64,000 nucleotides of DNA, from contig NZ_CP014870.1 in assembly GCF_001661075.1 (NCBI RefSeq), positions 4,050,501 to 4,114,500 on the forward strand. Reading direction: 5' to 3'. A model generated the notes under the pieces. It was not told the DNA's origin. It did no database searches and was given only the letters and a program-made list of their open reading frames with translations. Of the stretch, positions 45,379 through 56,334 are shown piece after piece. A program made the position numbers and the translations under genes. Within the stretch, counting starts at the first letter, position 1; every line of letters begins with the position of its first letter. This DNA comes from Pseudomonas silesiensis (GTDB lineage: Bacteria; Pseudomonadota; Gammaproteobacteria; Pseudomonadales; Pseudomonadaceae).

Positions 45379-46758
45379 TCAGCCCTCGCTCGCCGTGCCT
45401 GGCCGGGTGCCGGCCAAACGTCCGAAGACGGCGGCCTTGCCCAGCGCCGACCCCGTCATATAGGCGGCGCCGTGAAAGCCGCCGATCATCTCTCCCGCCG
45501 CCAGCAATCCCTCGATGGGCTCGCCGAACACATCAAGCACACGCAAACCCGAGTCGACGATCACGCCGCAGTAGGTGCCGAACACCGCCGCCGTCGAGGG
45601 GTAGGCATAAAAAGGCGGGCGCTCGAGCGTGCGCAACTGGCCGTGATGATGCACCAGGTGCTGGCGACCGAATTCCGGTGGCTGCCCCTGGCGTACGGCA
45701 TCGTTGTACGCGGCCACTTCGGCCAGCAACACGTCTTCAGGCACTTCGATCAGGCGCGCCAGCTGTTCCAGCGTTTGGGCCTCGATGAACAGCCCCTCCT
45801 CCAGGCGTCGGGTGAAGTCGAGGATGCGTACCTGGTTGTCACCACTGTCCATGATGTCCTGGTCCAGGATCTGGTAACCCACACCGAATGCCTGTTGCAT
45901 CACCGCATCGCCGAGCAACTTGTAGGACTGCGACTCGTCGACAAATCGCCGGCCGTCCTGGTTCACCGCAATGGCGCCTTTGTAAACGACCAGGCAGGCG
46001 TGGTGGTTGTGCTCGTCCATCGGGTGTTTGCCGAACGTGCCCTTGATGTAGGGCAGGTCACGCACATCCGCGCCCAAGGCCCAGGCCATGCGCAGGCCGT
46101 CGCCTTCATTGCCTTCGCCACCGATGAACACCGCATTGTCGTATTGCGGGACAAAGCGGTGAATCAACTCACGGTCCTGGACAAAGCCACCGCTGGCCAA
46201 CAACACCGCGCTGCGGGCCATGATGTGCTGCTGCTCACCGTTACGCTCGACAGAGGCGCCCGTCACCCGCCCGCCCTCGTTGCGCAACAAGCGTCGGGCA
46301 CGGCTGTGCAGCCAGACTTCGACCTTGTCCGTTGCGAGTGCGGCCGATTGCAGTTGCCGCACCATGTCGGCCGGATCGACGTTGTGCACCCGGGGTACCG
46401 ACTGCCCCGAGGCGGCCTCGATGACATCGGCAAACACCACCCCGTTGTCCTTGAGCCACTGGTAGGTCTCCAACTGGTGGTCGGTGTACAGCTTGACCAG
46501 GGACTCGTCGCATTCACCCTTGCCCACATCGACCAAGTCATCGAACAGCCGCTGCGATGAATCCTCGATCCCGTGGGAGCGCTGCAGATCGGTGCCGGCG
46601 AAGGCCAGGCAACCACCGCTCATGGCCGACGAACCACCGGTTTGCGCGGTTTTTTCCAGCACCACCACCTGCAAGCCCGCCTGGGCTGCACTCAGGGCCG
46701 CGCAAAAACCCGCCAACCCGCCACCGATGACCAACAGGTCGCATTCGTAATGATTCAT
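45379..46758 (-). CDS. FAD-dependent dehydrogenase with its own ETF
   Basis: A 459-residue flavoprotein of the fumarate reductase/succinate dehydrogenase superfamily. The FAD motif LLVIGGGLAGFCAALSAAQAG opens it, EKTAQTGGSSAMSGGCLAFAG follows, and the end has IEGLLAAGEMIGGFHGAAYM with TGSALGKAAVFGR. It differs from the two other members of the window in the middle part. It overlaps the racemase-fold gene by 4 bases and lies 2 bases before the ETF beta gene. Electrons probably go to the ETF rather than directly to O2 or quinone. Confidence 0.87.
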   Translation of the reverse strand: MNHYECDLLVIGGGLAGFCAALSAAQAGLQVVVLEKTAQTGGSSAMSGGCLAFAGTDLQRSHGIEDSSQRLFDDLVDVGKGECDESLVKLYTDHQLETYQWLKDNGVVFADVIEAASGQSVPRVHNVDPADMVRQLQSAALATDKVEVWLHSRARRLLRNEGGRVTGASVERNGEQQHIMARSAVLLASGGFVQDRELIHRFVPQYDNAVFIGGEGNEGDGLRMAWALGADVRDLPYIKGTFGKHPMDEHNHHACLVVYKGAIAVNQDGRRFVDESQSYKLLGDAVMQQAFGVGYQILDQDIMDSGDNQVRILDFTRRLEEGLFIEAQTLEQLARLIEVPEDVLLAEVAAYNDAVRQGQPPEFGRQHLVHHHGQLRTLERPPFYAYPSTAAVFGTYCGVIVDSGLRVLDVFGEPIEGLLAAGEMIGGFHGAAYMTGSALGKAAVFGRLAGTRPGTASEG

Positions 46759-47579
46759 GGTTGTGTCCCCCCTTGAAGGAATGGAGCCAAGCCATAAAAC
46801 CCGAATACCTCCCGCACCCGGTCAGGCGCCGGCTGAGCCGAGAAATAGCCGCGATTGCAGGTGCTGGTCCCATTGGCGCGGCGCAAGTCCACCATGGCTT
46901 CCGCTTGCTTGACCCAGGCGCCGAGCGAATCAAGGACCGGCACACCGTCGACTTCGTTAATGCCATGGGAGGCCAGCAACACGTTGAGCGGCGCCTCGCC
47001 GGGAATGATCACCTCGGCGCCTTGCGCGATCAGCTCCCGTGCGGCGCTGCGAAAGCGCTCGATCAGCGCAGTGGGGTCGGTGAAGGCTGCCAGGACGTCG
47101 GCAAACTGGAAGCCGACATGACGCACCCCGGTCAACCGCCCGGCAAGACCATGGCGCACGGCATTTTCAGTGATCTGCTCCGCCAGTTCGTTGATGAACA
47201 CCAGCACCCCGAAGGTACGACCCAGCATGCACGCGGTGAGCATCGCGGATTCGCCATACCCTACCACCGGTATATCCAGCAGGCTGCGAGTCTCCTTGAG
47301 CGCCGGTTCCGGCAGCGTGCTGATGGCGTACGCATCAAAACCCTGGTGCTGGGCATTGATGCCTGCCGCCATGAACTGAAGGCCATGCAAGTACTGCAGC
47401 GCCGAATACTTGATGTCATCGCCCGGATAGTGATTGCGGTACGTGCCTGGGAGCATCCCGTGCAGGTGGATTTCCGTGCCCGGGCGGGCAACCTTGCGAA
47501 AATGTGCGCGCAACGCGTCGTCGTAAGCACCCAGGTCGCTTAAGACAGTGAAGCTCTGATGCCAGATACGGATGCTCAT
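46755..47579 (-). CDS. Asp/Glu/hydantoin racemase-fold protein
   Basis: A 274-residue protein of the aspartate/glutamate/hydantoin racemase superfamily, which also includes maleate isomerase and arylmalonate decarboxylase. Segments seen are IWHQSFTVLSDLGAY at the start, the first catalytic region with DIPVVGYGESAMLTACMLG (Cys near 120) and a second region in GAEVIIPGEAPLNVLLASHG, where a Cys would be usual but is not seen. This hints at a one-Cys enzyme such as a decarboxylase or isomerase. The start at 47579 gives MSIRIWHQ. First gene of a four-gene operon with the FAD enzyme and ETF. Confidence 0.8.
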   Translation of the reverse strand: MSIRIWHQSFTVLSDLGAYDDALRAHFRKVARPGTEIHLHGMLPGTYRNHYPGDDIKYSALQYLHGLQFMAAGINAQHQGFDAYAISTLPEPALKETRSLLDIPVVGYGESAMLTACMLGRTFGVLVFINELAEQITENAVRHGLAGRLTGVRHVGFQFADVLAAFTDPTALIERFRSAARELIAQGAEVIIPGEAPLNVLLASHGINEVDGVPVLDSLGAWVKQAEAMVDLRRANGTSTCNRGYFSAQPAPDRVREVFGFYGLAPFLQGGTQP

Positions 47580-47689
47580 CGGTGTCCTCATTCATGAGCC
47601 AGGCCCAGGGCACCTACCTTGCGGTCGATTGCCTGGCCATCCTGGCGAATAGTTGATGAGGAATTATTAGCGGAGCGCCGCAGGGCTGA

Positions 47690-47860
47690 GTAGGCGCTTG
47701 GGTTGAACGGGCCTTTCAAGAAAACTGCAAGATCGCCCTGGAAAGGATTGAAGCGCAAACACTTGCGGCGCTCGAGCCGGAACACGAGCGCTTGCGCCGC
47801 CTGGTCACCCAATCACGCCCGCATACACCGCCCTGTCGACATTCCCGCCAGACAGAATGA
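47690..47860 (+). pseudogene. Possible coding remnant (about 55 codons)
   Basis: After an in-frame TGA at 47687, a frame stays open to 47860 and encodes an amphipathic helix-like stretch (AWVERAFQENCKIALERIEA, then QTLAALEPEHERLRRLV). It has no start codon and runs into the end of the dehydratase gene on the other strand. It resembles the C-terminal helix of a regulator, but I cannot name the family. It could equally be chance. Confidence 0.25.
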
Positions 47861-48761
47861 CCCCCACCCGTTTCCCCGCCATGGCGTCACGCTCCTGAAT
47901 CAGCGCCGCCAGTGCCGCCGCACCCGCCCCTTCCGCCAGGTTGTGGGTGTCGGTGTAATACACACGCATGGCCTCGGCAATCTGCTCCTCGCCGACAGAA
48001 ACGATCCGCGCCGCAGCCGCACTGTAGATGGCAAAGGCTTCAGGCACCGGCTTACGTACGGCGAGGCCATCGGCAAAGGTATTCGCCGTCGCGGTTTCGC
48101 AAATGGCTCGCGCTTCAAAAGAAAGTTTTGCGGCGGCAGCCTCGGTGGAAACCACGCCCACCACCTGGGTTTTCAGGCCCAACGCGTCGCGCGCGGCGAT
48201 CACCCCGCAAATCCCCGAGCCACAGCCGATCGGCACGTAGACGGTGTCCAGGTCTGGCGCTGCCTTGAACAGCTCCAGCGCATAGGTGGCCACGCCTTTT
48301 ACCAACTCGGTGTGGAACGGCGGCACCAGGTAGAGGCCATGGGTTTGCGCCAGGCGTGCGGCCTCTTCCCGGGCCTCATCGAAATCGCGACCCCATTCGA
48401 CCACCTCGCCGCCGAAGCCGCGCATGGCCTGGTTTTTTTCGACCGAGTTGCCCTCCGGCACCACGATCAACGCGCGCAAACCCAACGCCCGTGCCGCCAG
48501 CGCCAGGCTTTGGCCGTGGTTGCCACGGGTAGCGGTGACGATGCCCCTGGCGGAGGGGTGCGTGCGTTTGAGCCAGTGCATGAAGGTAATGCCGCCACGC
48601 ACCTTGAAAGCCCCCGTAGGCGTATGGTTTTCATGCTTGACCCACACCGTGCAACCCAACCGTTCAGCCAGCAATGGCCAAGGGTACTGGGCAGTGGCAG
48701 GCATCACTTGGTACACCTGGTGGGCCGCTTGTTCGATGTCGTCGCGAGTCAGTCTGTGCAT
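47805..48761 (-). CDS. Serine/threonine dehydratase-like PLP enzyme
   Basis: A 318-residue fold-type II PLP enzyme, which deaminates a beta-hydroxy amino acid or racemises it. The PLP lysine is in ENHTPTGAFKVRGG (Lys53), the Asn contact in TATRGNHGQSLALAARALG, and the glycine-rich phosphate loop in PIGCGSGICG near 180. The ATG at 48761 follows AGGGAGAGTGCTC. It stands divergent from an AraC gene that probably controls it. Threonine, serine or hydroxy-aspartate are all possible substrates. Confidence 0.9.
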   Translation of the reverse strand: MHRLTRDDIEQAAHQVYQVMPATAQYPWPLLAERLGCTVWVKHENHTPTGAFKVRGGITFMHWLKRTHPSARGIVTATRGNHGQSLALAARALGLRALIVVPEGNSVEKNQAMRGFGGEVVEWGRDFDEAREEAARLAQTHGLYLVPPFHTELVKGVATYALELFKAAPDLDTVYVPIGCGSGICGVIAARDALGLKTQVVGVVSTEAAAAKLSFEARAICETATANTFADGLAVRKPVPEAFAIYSAAAARIVSVGEEQIAEAMRVYYTDTHNLAEGAGAAALAALIQERDAMAGKRVGVILSGGNVDRAVYAGVIG

Positions 48762-48866
48762 GAGCACTCTCCCTGAGGTTTTGCCTAGTCTGGACGCAGC
48801 GCCCATGCACCGGCTTTCAAAAAACCGACCTGACTTTTGTACGCCGTCTTCATTACTATGGTGTTC

Positions 48867-49670
48867 ATGAACCCTCGAAACCACCTGCCGCCCTCGCTCC
48901 TGACCGAACCGGTCCGCCGTGTCGAGGCCGGGCCCTGGACGATCGAATTGTTGCCCGGCTCCGCCTACGCTGCCCGATACGTGGCGAGCCATGCGGCGAT
49001 CGGCTTTGCCTTCGACAGCCAGCAGGGTCTGCACGCCATCGGCAGTGATCGGGTGCTGCCGTTCGTTGCCACGCCGAACGGCCTGGCATTTGTCCCTGCC
49101 GGGTGTGACGTGTTGTCCGAGTCGGCCGAAGGCGGTGAATATCTGCGGGTCGTGCGCGCCGACGGTATGACATTGATCGGGGATCAGCCATTCAACAATC
49201 GCATCGATCCGCAGGCTATCAGCCTTGCGCTGCGCATGCGCAATGCGCTGTTGCACGCCTCGATGGACGACGATTGGGAGGCCTGGGCGCTCGCCCTGGC
49301 TGAACGGGCCATGGCGCAGCAAGTGTTGCCGACGCCGCCCCGGGGCTCTATCACTGGCCGCCGCATGCGCCTGCTGGATGAATTCATTGACGCAGGTCTT
49401 GAAGGGTCGCTGAGCGTGCAAGCGATGGCAGGACTGCTTGAATTGTCCGAAGGATTTTTCATGCGGGCGTTCAAGCAGGCCACGGGCAAAAGCCCACACA
49501 GCTACCTGATCGACCGACGACTTGCCAAAGCCCGCGCCCTGCTGCGCGATTCGACGGCCGGCCTGTCCGGGATCGCCCTCATCTGCGGTTTCAGCTCCCA
49601 GGCGCACATGGCGACGGCTTTCAAGCAACGGCTGGGAGTCAGCCCGGCGCAATTACGAAAGCGTCCATAG
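48867..49670 (+). CDS. AraC-family transcriptional regulator
   Basis: A 267-residue regulator with the AraC DNA-binding domain at its C-terminus: LLELSEGFFMRAFKQATGKSPHSYLIDRRLAKARALL, in part SPHSYLIDRRLAKARALL, and the second helix-turn-helix IALICGFSSQAHMATAFKQRLGVSPAQLR. The N-terminal 160 residues are an unassigned sensor part. Start choice is uncertain between 48858 and 48867, neither of which has a strong ribosome-binding site. Divergent from the dehydratase gene with about 100 bases between. Confidence 0.88.
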   Translation: MNPRNHLPPSLLTEPVRRVEAGPWTIELLPGSAYAARYVASHAAIGFAFDSQQGLHAIGSDRVLPFVATPNGLAFVPAGCDVLSESAEGGEYLRVVRADGMTLIGDQPFNNRIDPQAISLALRMRNALLHASMDDDWEAWALALAERAMAQQVLPTPPRGSITGRRMRLLDEFIDAGLEGSLSVQAMAGLLELSEGFFMRAFKQATGKSPHSYLIDRRLAKARALLRDSTAGLSGIALICGFSSQAHMATAFKQRLGVSPAQLRKRP

Positions 49671-49814
49671 AGCCGTAAAAAACCGTTTCCCGCTTCAGTC
49701 TGTGATTACCTGAAAGACAGTAGCGAAGTGTTGAAGCGACGCGTCGAACACTGGGTCCGCCGGACCGCTATGGATCCCGACCCGGAACCCATAGCGTACC
49801 GTCATTCCGGGCGT

Positions 49815-51041
<1,227 letters not shown>

Positions 51042-51172
51042 TTATGACACCTTTCGTTTTTATAGTTGTTGGATAAGGCTGATAATGCGAGTAACACTTT
51101 TTATACGCGTGCGCAGCTAACACCGCACACAGACGCTCCGACGCAATGCCAAGTTAAATCAGACAGAAAACA

Positions 51173-51215
51173 CACCACCTCAGGTTGACTAAAACATTAG
51201 AAAAACCAGGTGGTG
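51173..51215 (-). terminator. Possible terminator hairpin after pgi
   Basis: CACCACCT (51173-51180) and AGGTGGTG (51208-51215) are perfect complements with a 27-base loop, 38 bases after the pgi stop. On the minus strand GTGTTTTCTG follows, a weak T-stretch. The long loop lowers confidence. Confidence 0.4.
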
Positions 51216-51252
51216 CGAGTGCAAAGTAATGACGGAAAAACTTAATTAGCTT

Positions 51253-52917
51253 CTAACCCCGATGACGTCCCCGGAAGAAATCTATCAGCCCCTGCGTCGA
51301 GGAATCATCTGCCGGTTCCGCGTCATAGCGAGTCAGAAGGTTGTAGACGCTGTTGCCCAGTTCCTTGCCCAACTCCACGCCCCATTGATCAAACGAATTG
51401 ACTCCCCAAATGACACCCTGGACAAAGACCTTATGTTCATAAAGCGCAATCAGCGCCCCCAGGCTATGTGGATTGATGACTTCAAGAGCGACTGTATTAC
51501 TTGGCCGGTTACCGGGGATTACCTTATGCGGCGCCAGCCGTTCAATTTCACTGGATGAAAGGCCTTTGGCTTTTAGTTCTGCCTCGGCTTCACTAAGGGT
51601 CTTACCGCGCATCAGCGCCTGGCTTTGAGACAAGCAATTGGCGTACAACCATTCCTGATGGTCAGCCACTGGATTATGGCTGACCACCGGTACAATGAAA
51701 TCAGCCGGAATCAGAGGCGTGCCTTGGTGCAGCAACTGATGGTAAGCGTGCTGTCCGTTACATCCCACGCCGCCCCAGATGACCGGGCCAGTGGTGTAGG
51801 AAACCGGCGTGCCGTCACGACGGACACTTTTACCGTTGGACTCCATGTCCATCTGCTGCAAATGCTTTACGAAGTTGCGAAGGTTGTGGTCATAGGGCAA
51901 GAACGCATAACTTTGCGCCCCCCAAAAGTTGTGATACCAAACCCCGAGTACCGCTAAAAGAACGGGAAGGTTCTGTTCCAGCGGTTCATTCAGAAAATGC
52001 TGATCCATCGCGTAGGCGCCGGACAGCAGTTCCTTGAAGTTAGCGATGCCAATGGCCAGCGCAATTGGCAGTCCGATTGCCGACCATAGTGAATAACGAC
52101 CTCCGACCCAGTCCCACATGGGGAAGACGTTGGCTTCACGGATGCCGAAATCCAGCGCAGCCTGGCGATTACTGGTCACGGCAATGAAATGGCGATACAG
52201 CTTCTCTTCCGTCCCGCCCTTGGCCAGGTACCAGCTTCGACACGCGTGCGCGTTCTTCAAGGTTTCCAGAGTTCCGAAGGTTTTGCTGGAGATGATGAAC
52301 AGCGTTGTTTCCACGTTCAGATCGGCTGTCACCTCTCGAAACTCATTGCCGTCGATGTTAGCCAGGTAATGGCACCGCACCCCATGGCGAGCGAAAGGCG
52401 CCAGGGCTTCAGAGACCAGCTCCGGGCCCAGAAACGAGCCGCCGATACCAATGTTCACGACATCAGTGATGACCTTGTCGTTGTAACCACGCCAAAGGTG
52501 GCTATGGATACGGCTCACCACGTCGGTCATCTGCGCCAGGGCACCATGCACATCGCGCATCAGGTTGCGGCCATCGACCATCAACGGCTCCCCCACTGGA
52601 CGCCGCAGCGCGGTATGCAGCACAGGACGTCCCTCGGAACAGTTGATTTTTTCTCCACTGAACATGGCGTGCGCGGCCTGTTCCACGCCAGCCTCACGCG
52701 CAAGGTTTACAAGCAATGAACGCGTCTGGTGAGTGATCAGGTTTTTGGAGTAATCCAGAAACAGCCCGCAGCCTGCCAGGGAAAAATCCTGGAAGCGTTG
52801 ACCGTCATCCCGAAAAGCATCGCGCATACTGAAATTGTTCATGCTCTCCCGGTGGTCGAGCAGCTTGCGCCATGCCGGCAATGCAGTCACATCACTCGCT
52901 TTGTTGTAGTTATTCAT
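51253..52917 (-). CDS. pgi: Glucose-6-phosphate isomerase
   Basis: Interconverts fructose 6-phosphate and glucose 6-phosphate. The 554-residue protein is full length. The signature regions are [21 protein letters not shown] near 150, [17 protein letters not shown] near 207, [19 protein letters not shown] near 270 and the C-terminal [20 protein letters not shown]. In a pseudomonad without 6-phosphofructokinase this step feeds fructose into the Entner-Doudoroff path. Its place in a sugar cassette suggests a second, dedicated copy; the housekeeping pgi would be elsewhere. Confidence 0.97.
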   Translation of the reverse strand: MNNYNKASDVTALPAWRKLLDHRESMNNFSMRDAFRDDGQRFQDFSLAGCGLFLDYSKNLITHQTRSLLVNLAREAGVEQAAHAMFSGEKINCSEGRPVLHTALRRPVGEPLMVDGRNLMRDVHGALAQMTDVVSRIHSHLWRGYNDKVITDVVNIGIGGSFLGPELVSEALAPFARHGVRCHYLANIDGNEFREVTADLNVETTLFIISSKTFGTLETLKNAHACRSWYLAKGGTEEKLYRHFIAVTSNRQAALDFGIREANVFPMWDWVGGRYSLWSAIGLPIALAIGIANFKELLSGAYAMDQHFLNEPLEQNLPVLLAVLGVWYHNFWGAQSYAFLPYDHNLRNFVKHLQQMDMESNGKSVRRDGTPVSYTTGPVIWGGVGCNGQHAYHQLLHQGTPLIPADFIVPVVSHNPVADHQEWLYANCLSQSQALMRGKTLSEAEAELKAKGLSSSEIERLAPHKVIPGNRPSNTVALEVINPHSLGALIALYEHKVFVQGVIWGVNSFDQWGVELGKELGNSVYNLLTRYDAEPADDSSTQGLIDFFRGRHRG

Positions 52918-53310
52918 GCTCAGTCTCTCTTTGCCAATCCGGCTTGCGCCGTCTGATCCAACGATTCCAATCTGATTGTTTTATACTTCTGCGAACGCAC
53001 AAGTGCCCGGCAGCAGTACGCGCTACAGTGTTTAATTACTCTGCATTATCGGACTTCATTCCAAGAGATCGGAATTTACCAACGCGATCTAAATAGATCC
53101 AATCTCAATAATAAAACCATCAAAACCTGAAAAAAAACCGAACGCCGGTCACCCAATAAAAAAGTGAACTTATGCAAATGTGCACGACAAATGGAAAACG
53201 AGGTACTGGCTGCTTAGTTTCAAAGTCCACCCAGGCGGCCAGACGTGGAAATAATCAGAATAATTCACGCCCGCAACCGCCAGTTCATCAGGATCAATCC
53301 CTGAGTACAA
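52918..53310. other. Intergenic region upstream of pgi
   Basis: 393 bases without a convincing gene. It is AT-rich and should hold the pgi promoter on the minus strand near its left end. A weak stem ACCG/CGGT (53137-53149) followed on the minus strand by a run of eight T (53137-53130) may terminate the lacI-type transcript. I see no copy of the 54615/54664 operators here. Confidence 0.5.
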
Positions 53311-54315
53311 TTATTTGGGAAAGCCGCAAGAGTCCCGCTGAATTAAAGAGGGTTTCAATCGAAGCGTCTGGCGGCGCCCCTCAGGTTGCTTGATACGCTT
53401 CAATAGTAGCTTCACCGCCTGGGCTCCCAATTCCTCGAGAGGTTGCGCCATAACGGTCAATCGGGGGCTAAAAGCATCCGCCCAGTCGAAGTCGTCAAAG
53501 CCGACCAGCGCGATGTCCTTTGGCACTTCAAGGCCTGCTGCACGAAGAGCCTGCATCGCACCAATGGTCATCAGATTGTTGGCAGTCATGATGGCGGTCG
53601 GCGGGTGCTCCAGCGCCAGCAAACGGCGAGTGGCTTCCATGGCCGGCGCAATCGCCGATTCACCACAGCAAACCAATTGCTCGTCGTAGGCAATTCCAGC
53701 CTCGGCCAAGGCCGCACGGTAACCGTCAATTCGCTCAAGAGAAGAAGACTGGGTCAATCGTCCGGAGACCATCCCGATACGCCGATGTCCAAGTTTAATC
53801 AAATGTGCAATCAACTCTTGAGATGATTGCTTGTTCTCCACCCCCACCTGATCGAAAGACGTCGACAGCAGCCGATCGATAAGAACCGTGGGTATGTTGT
53901 TGGCCTTCAAGTAATTGAAGACTCTATTTTCCGGATCATACTCCGAGGCCAGTACAATGCCGTCAACCCGTCTTTCATGCAGTGCCTTGACCGCTTTGAG
54001 CTCTTGCTCCGGATCTTTTTGCGTATTGACCAGTATCATCATCAAACCGCTTTTCGCGCAGGCCGCTTCGATGGCACGTACTGTTTCACTGAAGTAATAG
54101 TTTGACAGCGTAGCGATCGCCACCCCTATGGCCCCTGAAGAGGAACGGGCCAGGGACCGTGCGAGCGAGTTTCGAATATAGCCTACGGCCTCTACAGCCT
54201 GATTCACGTTACGAACGGTGTCCGGATGTACTTTGCGAGTACCGTTGAGTACATGGGATACCGTAGACATTGATACGTTTGCGGCCCGCGCGACGTCACT
54301 CATCTTTGCGCCCAC
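53311..54315 (-). CDS. LacI-family repressor of the sugar cassette
   Basis: A 334-residue repressor. The helix-turn-helix and hinge are MSDVARAANVSMSTVSHVLNG and NSLARSLARSS at the N-terminus, and the periplasmic-binding-protein-like sensor domain starts near 65 (IGVAIATLSNYYFSETVRAIE). I chose the GTG at 54315 because AAGGAG lies 9 bases before it; the ATG at 54303 lacks such a site. It stands divergent from the ABC genes with two large palindromes between, which are its likely operators. The inducer is probably the transported sugar or its phosphate. Confidence 0.92.
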   Translation of the reverse strand: MGAKMSDVARAANVSMSTVSHVLNGTRKVHPDTVRNVNQAVEAVGYIRNSLARSLARSSSGAIGVAIATLSNYYFSETVRAIEAACAKSGLMMILVNTQKDPEQELKAVKALHERRVDGIVLASEYDPENRVFNYLKANNIPTVLIDRLLSTSFDQVGVENKQSSQELIAHLIKLGHRRIGMVSGRLTQSSSLERIDGYRAALAEAGIAYDEQLVCCGESAIAPAMEATRRLLALEHPPTAIMTANNLMTIGAMQALRAAGLEVPKDIALVGFDDFDWADAFSPRLTVMAQPLEELGAQAVKLLLKRIKQPEGRRQTLRLKPSLIQRDSCGFPK

Positions 54316-54614
54316 TGTGTACCACTCCTTTCTCACGTGAATTCATGGATAGCGCCGGGCTCATGCCCGGCACCAAGCCATTGTAAAGCTCACGGCGAGA
54401 AAATGTGTCGCAAGCTCCGGGAATCGATGCCGGGACAGGCGTGCGATGTCGGGGCAGACCCAGCGAGGTGCGCTGCAGACCGACAGCGGGTGGGGCGAGA
54501 TGGTGGACTGCGCTATGCAGCATGGCCGGGCACTCCTTTTTTATTATTTTGGCGATTCCCTGGCAAACGGTTAACGGGAGCGGGGACGCTGTCGAAAAAA
54601 GCATAGCCGAGACG

Positions 54615-54636
54615 AAAGCGCTTGCGCAAGCGCTTT
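54615..54636. promoter_or_regulatory. LacI-type operator 1
   Basis: A perfect 22-bp palindrome with half-site AAAGCGCTTGC. Its centre is 55 bases from that of operator 2, about five helical turns, so two dimers could bind on one face. Confidence 0.78.
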
Positions 54637-54663
54637 CCTAACTTTCAAAAATCCCTCCACAGA

Positions 54664-54697
54664 CAAAGGAAAGCGCTTGCGCAAGCGCTTTCCTTTG
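54664..54697. promoter_or_regulatory. LacI-type operator 2 (34-bp perfect palindrome)
   Basis: Half-site CAAAGGAAAGCGCTTGC and its complement form a perfect 34-bp palindrome that contains the 22-bp core of operator 1. It lies 77 bases before the ATPase start, in the right place to block or overlap the promoter. Confidence 0.8.
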
Positions 54698-54774
54698 AAC
54701 TATGTTTGTCGAACAAGAACAACCGATGAGCGGCTTCACCGCTTCTCAAATCGGTAGATAAGGAGTCAACCGCT

Positions 54775-56334
54775 ATGCTGAATACCGGATCTGAAAGCCC
54801 TCCCCCTGCTCTATTGGAAATGCGCGCCATCTCCAAGTCATTCAATGGCGTACGCGTCCTGCATGACATCGATCTCAGTATCTTCCCCGGACAAATCCAC
54901 GCGCTGATGGGCGAAAACGGCGCCGGAAAATCCACGCTGATGAAAATACTGTCGGGGGCCTATATCGCCGACAGTGGCACTGTCCGGATCGATGGATGTG
55001 ATATTCGACATTACGGCCTCAATGAGGCGAAGCGTCACGGCATCTCGGTCATCTATCAAGAGCTCAGCTTGTGCGCGAATATGAGCGTGGTCGAAAACAT
55101 CTACCTGGGTAGAGAAATTCGTCGATGCGGCGTTATTAACCACAAAGCCATGACCGAAGGTGCGCAGGGTGTACTAAAGCGACTTGGCGTTACTTTCGAT
55201 CCACATGCGCTAGTCGGCACATTGTCGATTGCGGACCAGCAACTGGTTGAGATCGCCCGTGCCATTCATGCCGATGCGCGAATCCTGGTGATGGACGAGC
55301 CGACAACGCCGCTGTCTTCAAAAGAGACTGAAAGTCTGTTTACCCTGATTCGCCAGTTACGTGATGACGGTGTCGCGATCATTTATATCAGCCATCGAAT
55401 GGCTGAAATATACGCACTGTCCGATTTTGTTTCGGTGCTCCGGGACGGTCATTACGTGGGTTCGCTGGACCGTGGCACGCTATCGGCCGACACCCTGGTC
55501 CGAATGATGGTGGGCCGCGATGTCTCCGGTTTCTATGCCCATGAGCGTGCCTCGTGTACTTATGAGCAACCGATACTGCGCGTTCGCAACCTGACAGACG
55601 GATTCAAGATCAAGGATTGCAGTTTCGATCTTTACGCGGGCGAAATTCTCGGGATTGCAGGACTGGTGGGTTCAGGGAGAACGGAACTTGCCCGATTGAT
55701 CGCAGGTGTCGATGCGTACGCCAGTGGACACATTGAACTGGATGGCGAAGTTGTAGCCATTCGCTCCCCTCGCGATGCAAGCAATGCAGGTATCGCCTAT
55801 CTGACAGAAGACCGCAAAGCCTTGGGCCTCTTTCTCGATATGAGTGTCCACGACAATATCAATGTCTGTGTATTGGGAAGTGATGCTTCATTGACGGGTG
55901 TTGTGGACCGATCGGCTGGAAACGCACGGGTTAAACAAGCCATTGAGGCACTCAATATCAAAGCCTCCCCGGACATCAATGTCGGCGCGCTGTCTGGAGG
56001 CAATCAACAAAAGGTTTTGCTGGCTCGTCTACTTGAAATGAAGCCCAGAGTACTGTTCCTCGACGAGCCTACTTCGGGCGTCGATATCGGAGCCAAAACC
56101 GAAATATATAAAATAATCAATGCATTGGCCGCCTCCGGCGTTTGTGTCGTGATGATTTCAAGTGAACTGCCAGAGATTGTTGGAATTGCTGACCGTGTGC
56201 TGGTCATGTGTGAAGGAAAACTTGTCGCCGAACTCGGTGACCGCAGCGGTCTTGATATCACACCTGAAACCATTATCGCGTTTGCCACAGGCAGCGACAG
56301 CTTGACTCTAGCCAACGGAGACTTAGTCCAATGA
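54775..56334 (+). CDS. Sugar ABC importer, ATP-binding protein (RbsA/FrcA type)
   Basis: A 519-residue double ATPase of the CUT2 class of monosaccharide importers. The first nucleotide-binding domain has Walker [20 protein letters not shown] near residue 48 and Walker [16 protein letters not shown] near 180. The second domain has a degenerate Walker A ([16 protein letters not shown]) and the signature [14 protein letters not shown] with [13 protein letters not shown]. It overlaps the permease gene by 4 bases. AAGGAG stands before the ATG. The cassette suggests fructose; ribose or xylose cannot be excluded from this gene alone. Confidence 0.94.
   Translation: MLNTGSESPPPALLEMRAISKSFNGVRVLHDIDLSIFPGQIHALMGENGAGKSTLMKILSGAYIADSGTVRIDGCDIRHYGLNEAKRHGISVIYQELSLCANMSVVENIYLGREIRRCGVINHKAMTEGAQGVLKRLGVTFDPHALVGTLSIADQQLVEIARAIHADARILVMDEPTTPLSSKETESLFTLIRQLRDDGVAIIYISHRMAEIYALSDFVSVLRDGHYVGSLDRGTLSADTLVRMMVGRDVSGFYAHERASCTYEQPILRVRNLTDGFKIKDCSFDLYAGEILGIAGLVGSGRTELARLIAGVDAYASGHIELDGEVVAIRSPRDASNAGIAYLTEDRKALGLFLDMSVHDNINVCVLGSDASLTGVVDRSAGNARVKQAIEALNIKASPDINVGALSGGNQQKVLLARLLEMKPRVLFLDEPTSGVDIGAKTEIYKIINALAASGVCVVMISSELPEIVGIADRVLVMCEGKLVAELGDRSGLDITPETIIAFATGSDSLTLANGDLVQ

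Noticed and set aside
49766..49796. CGCTATGG/CCATAGCG hairpin as terminator of the porin gene
   Set aside because: No T-run follows on the minus strand, so only a plain inverted repeat can be claimed.
54296..54604. Small frames in the lacI-ABC intergenic region
   Set aside because: No ribosome-binding site or protein-like composition; the region is explained by promoter and operators.
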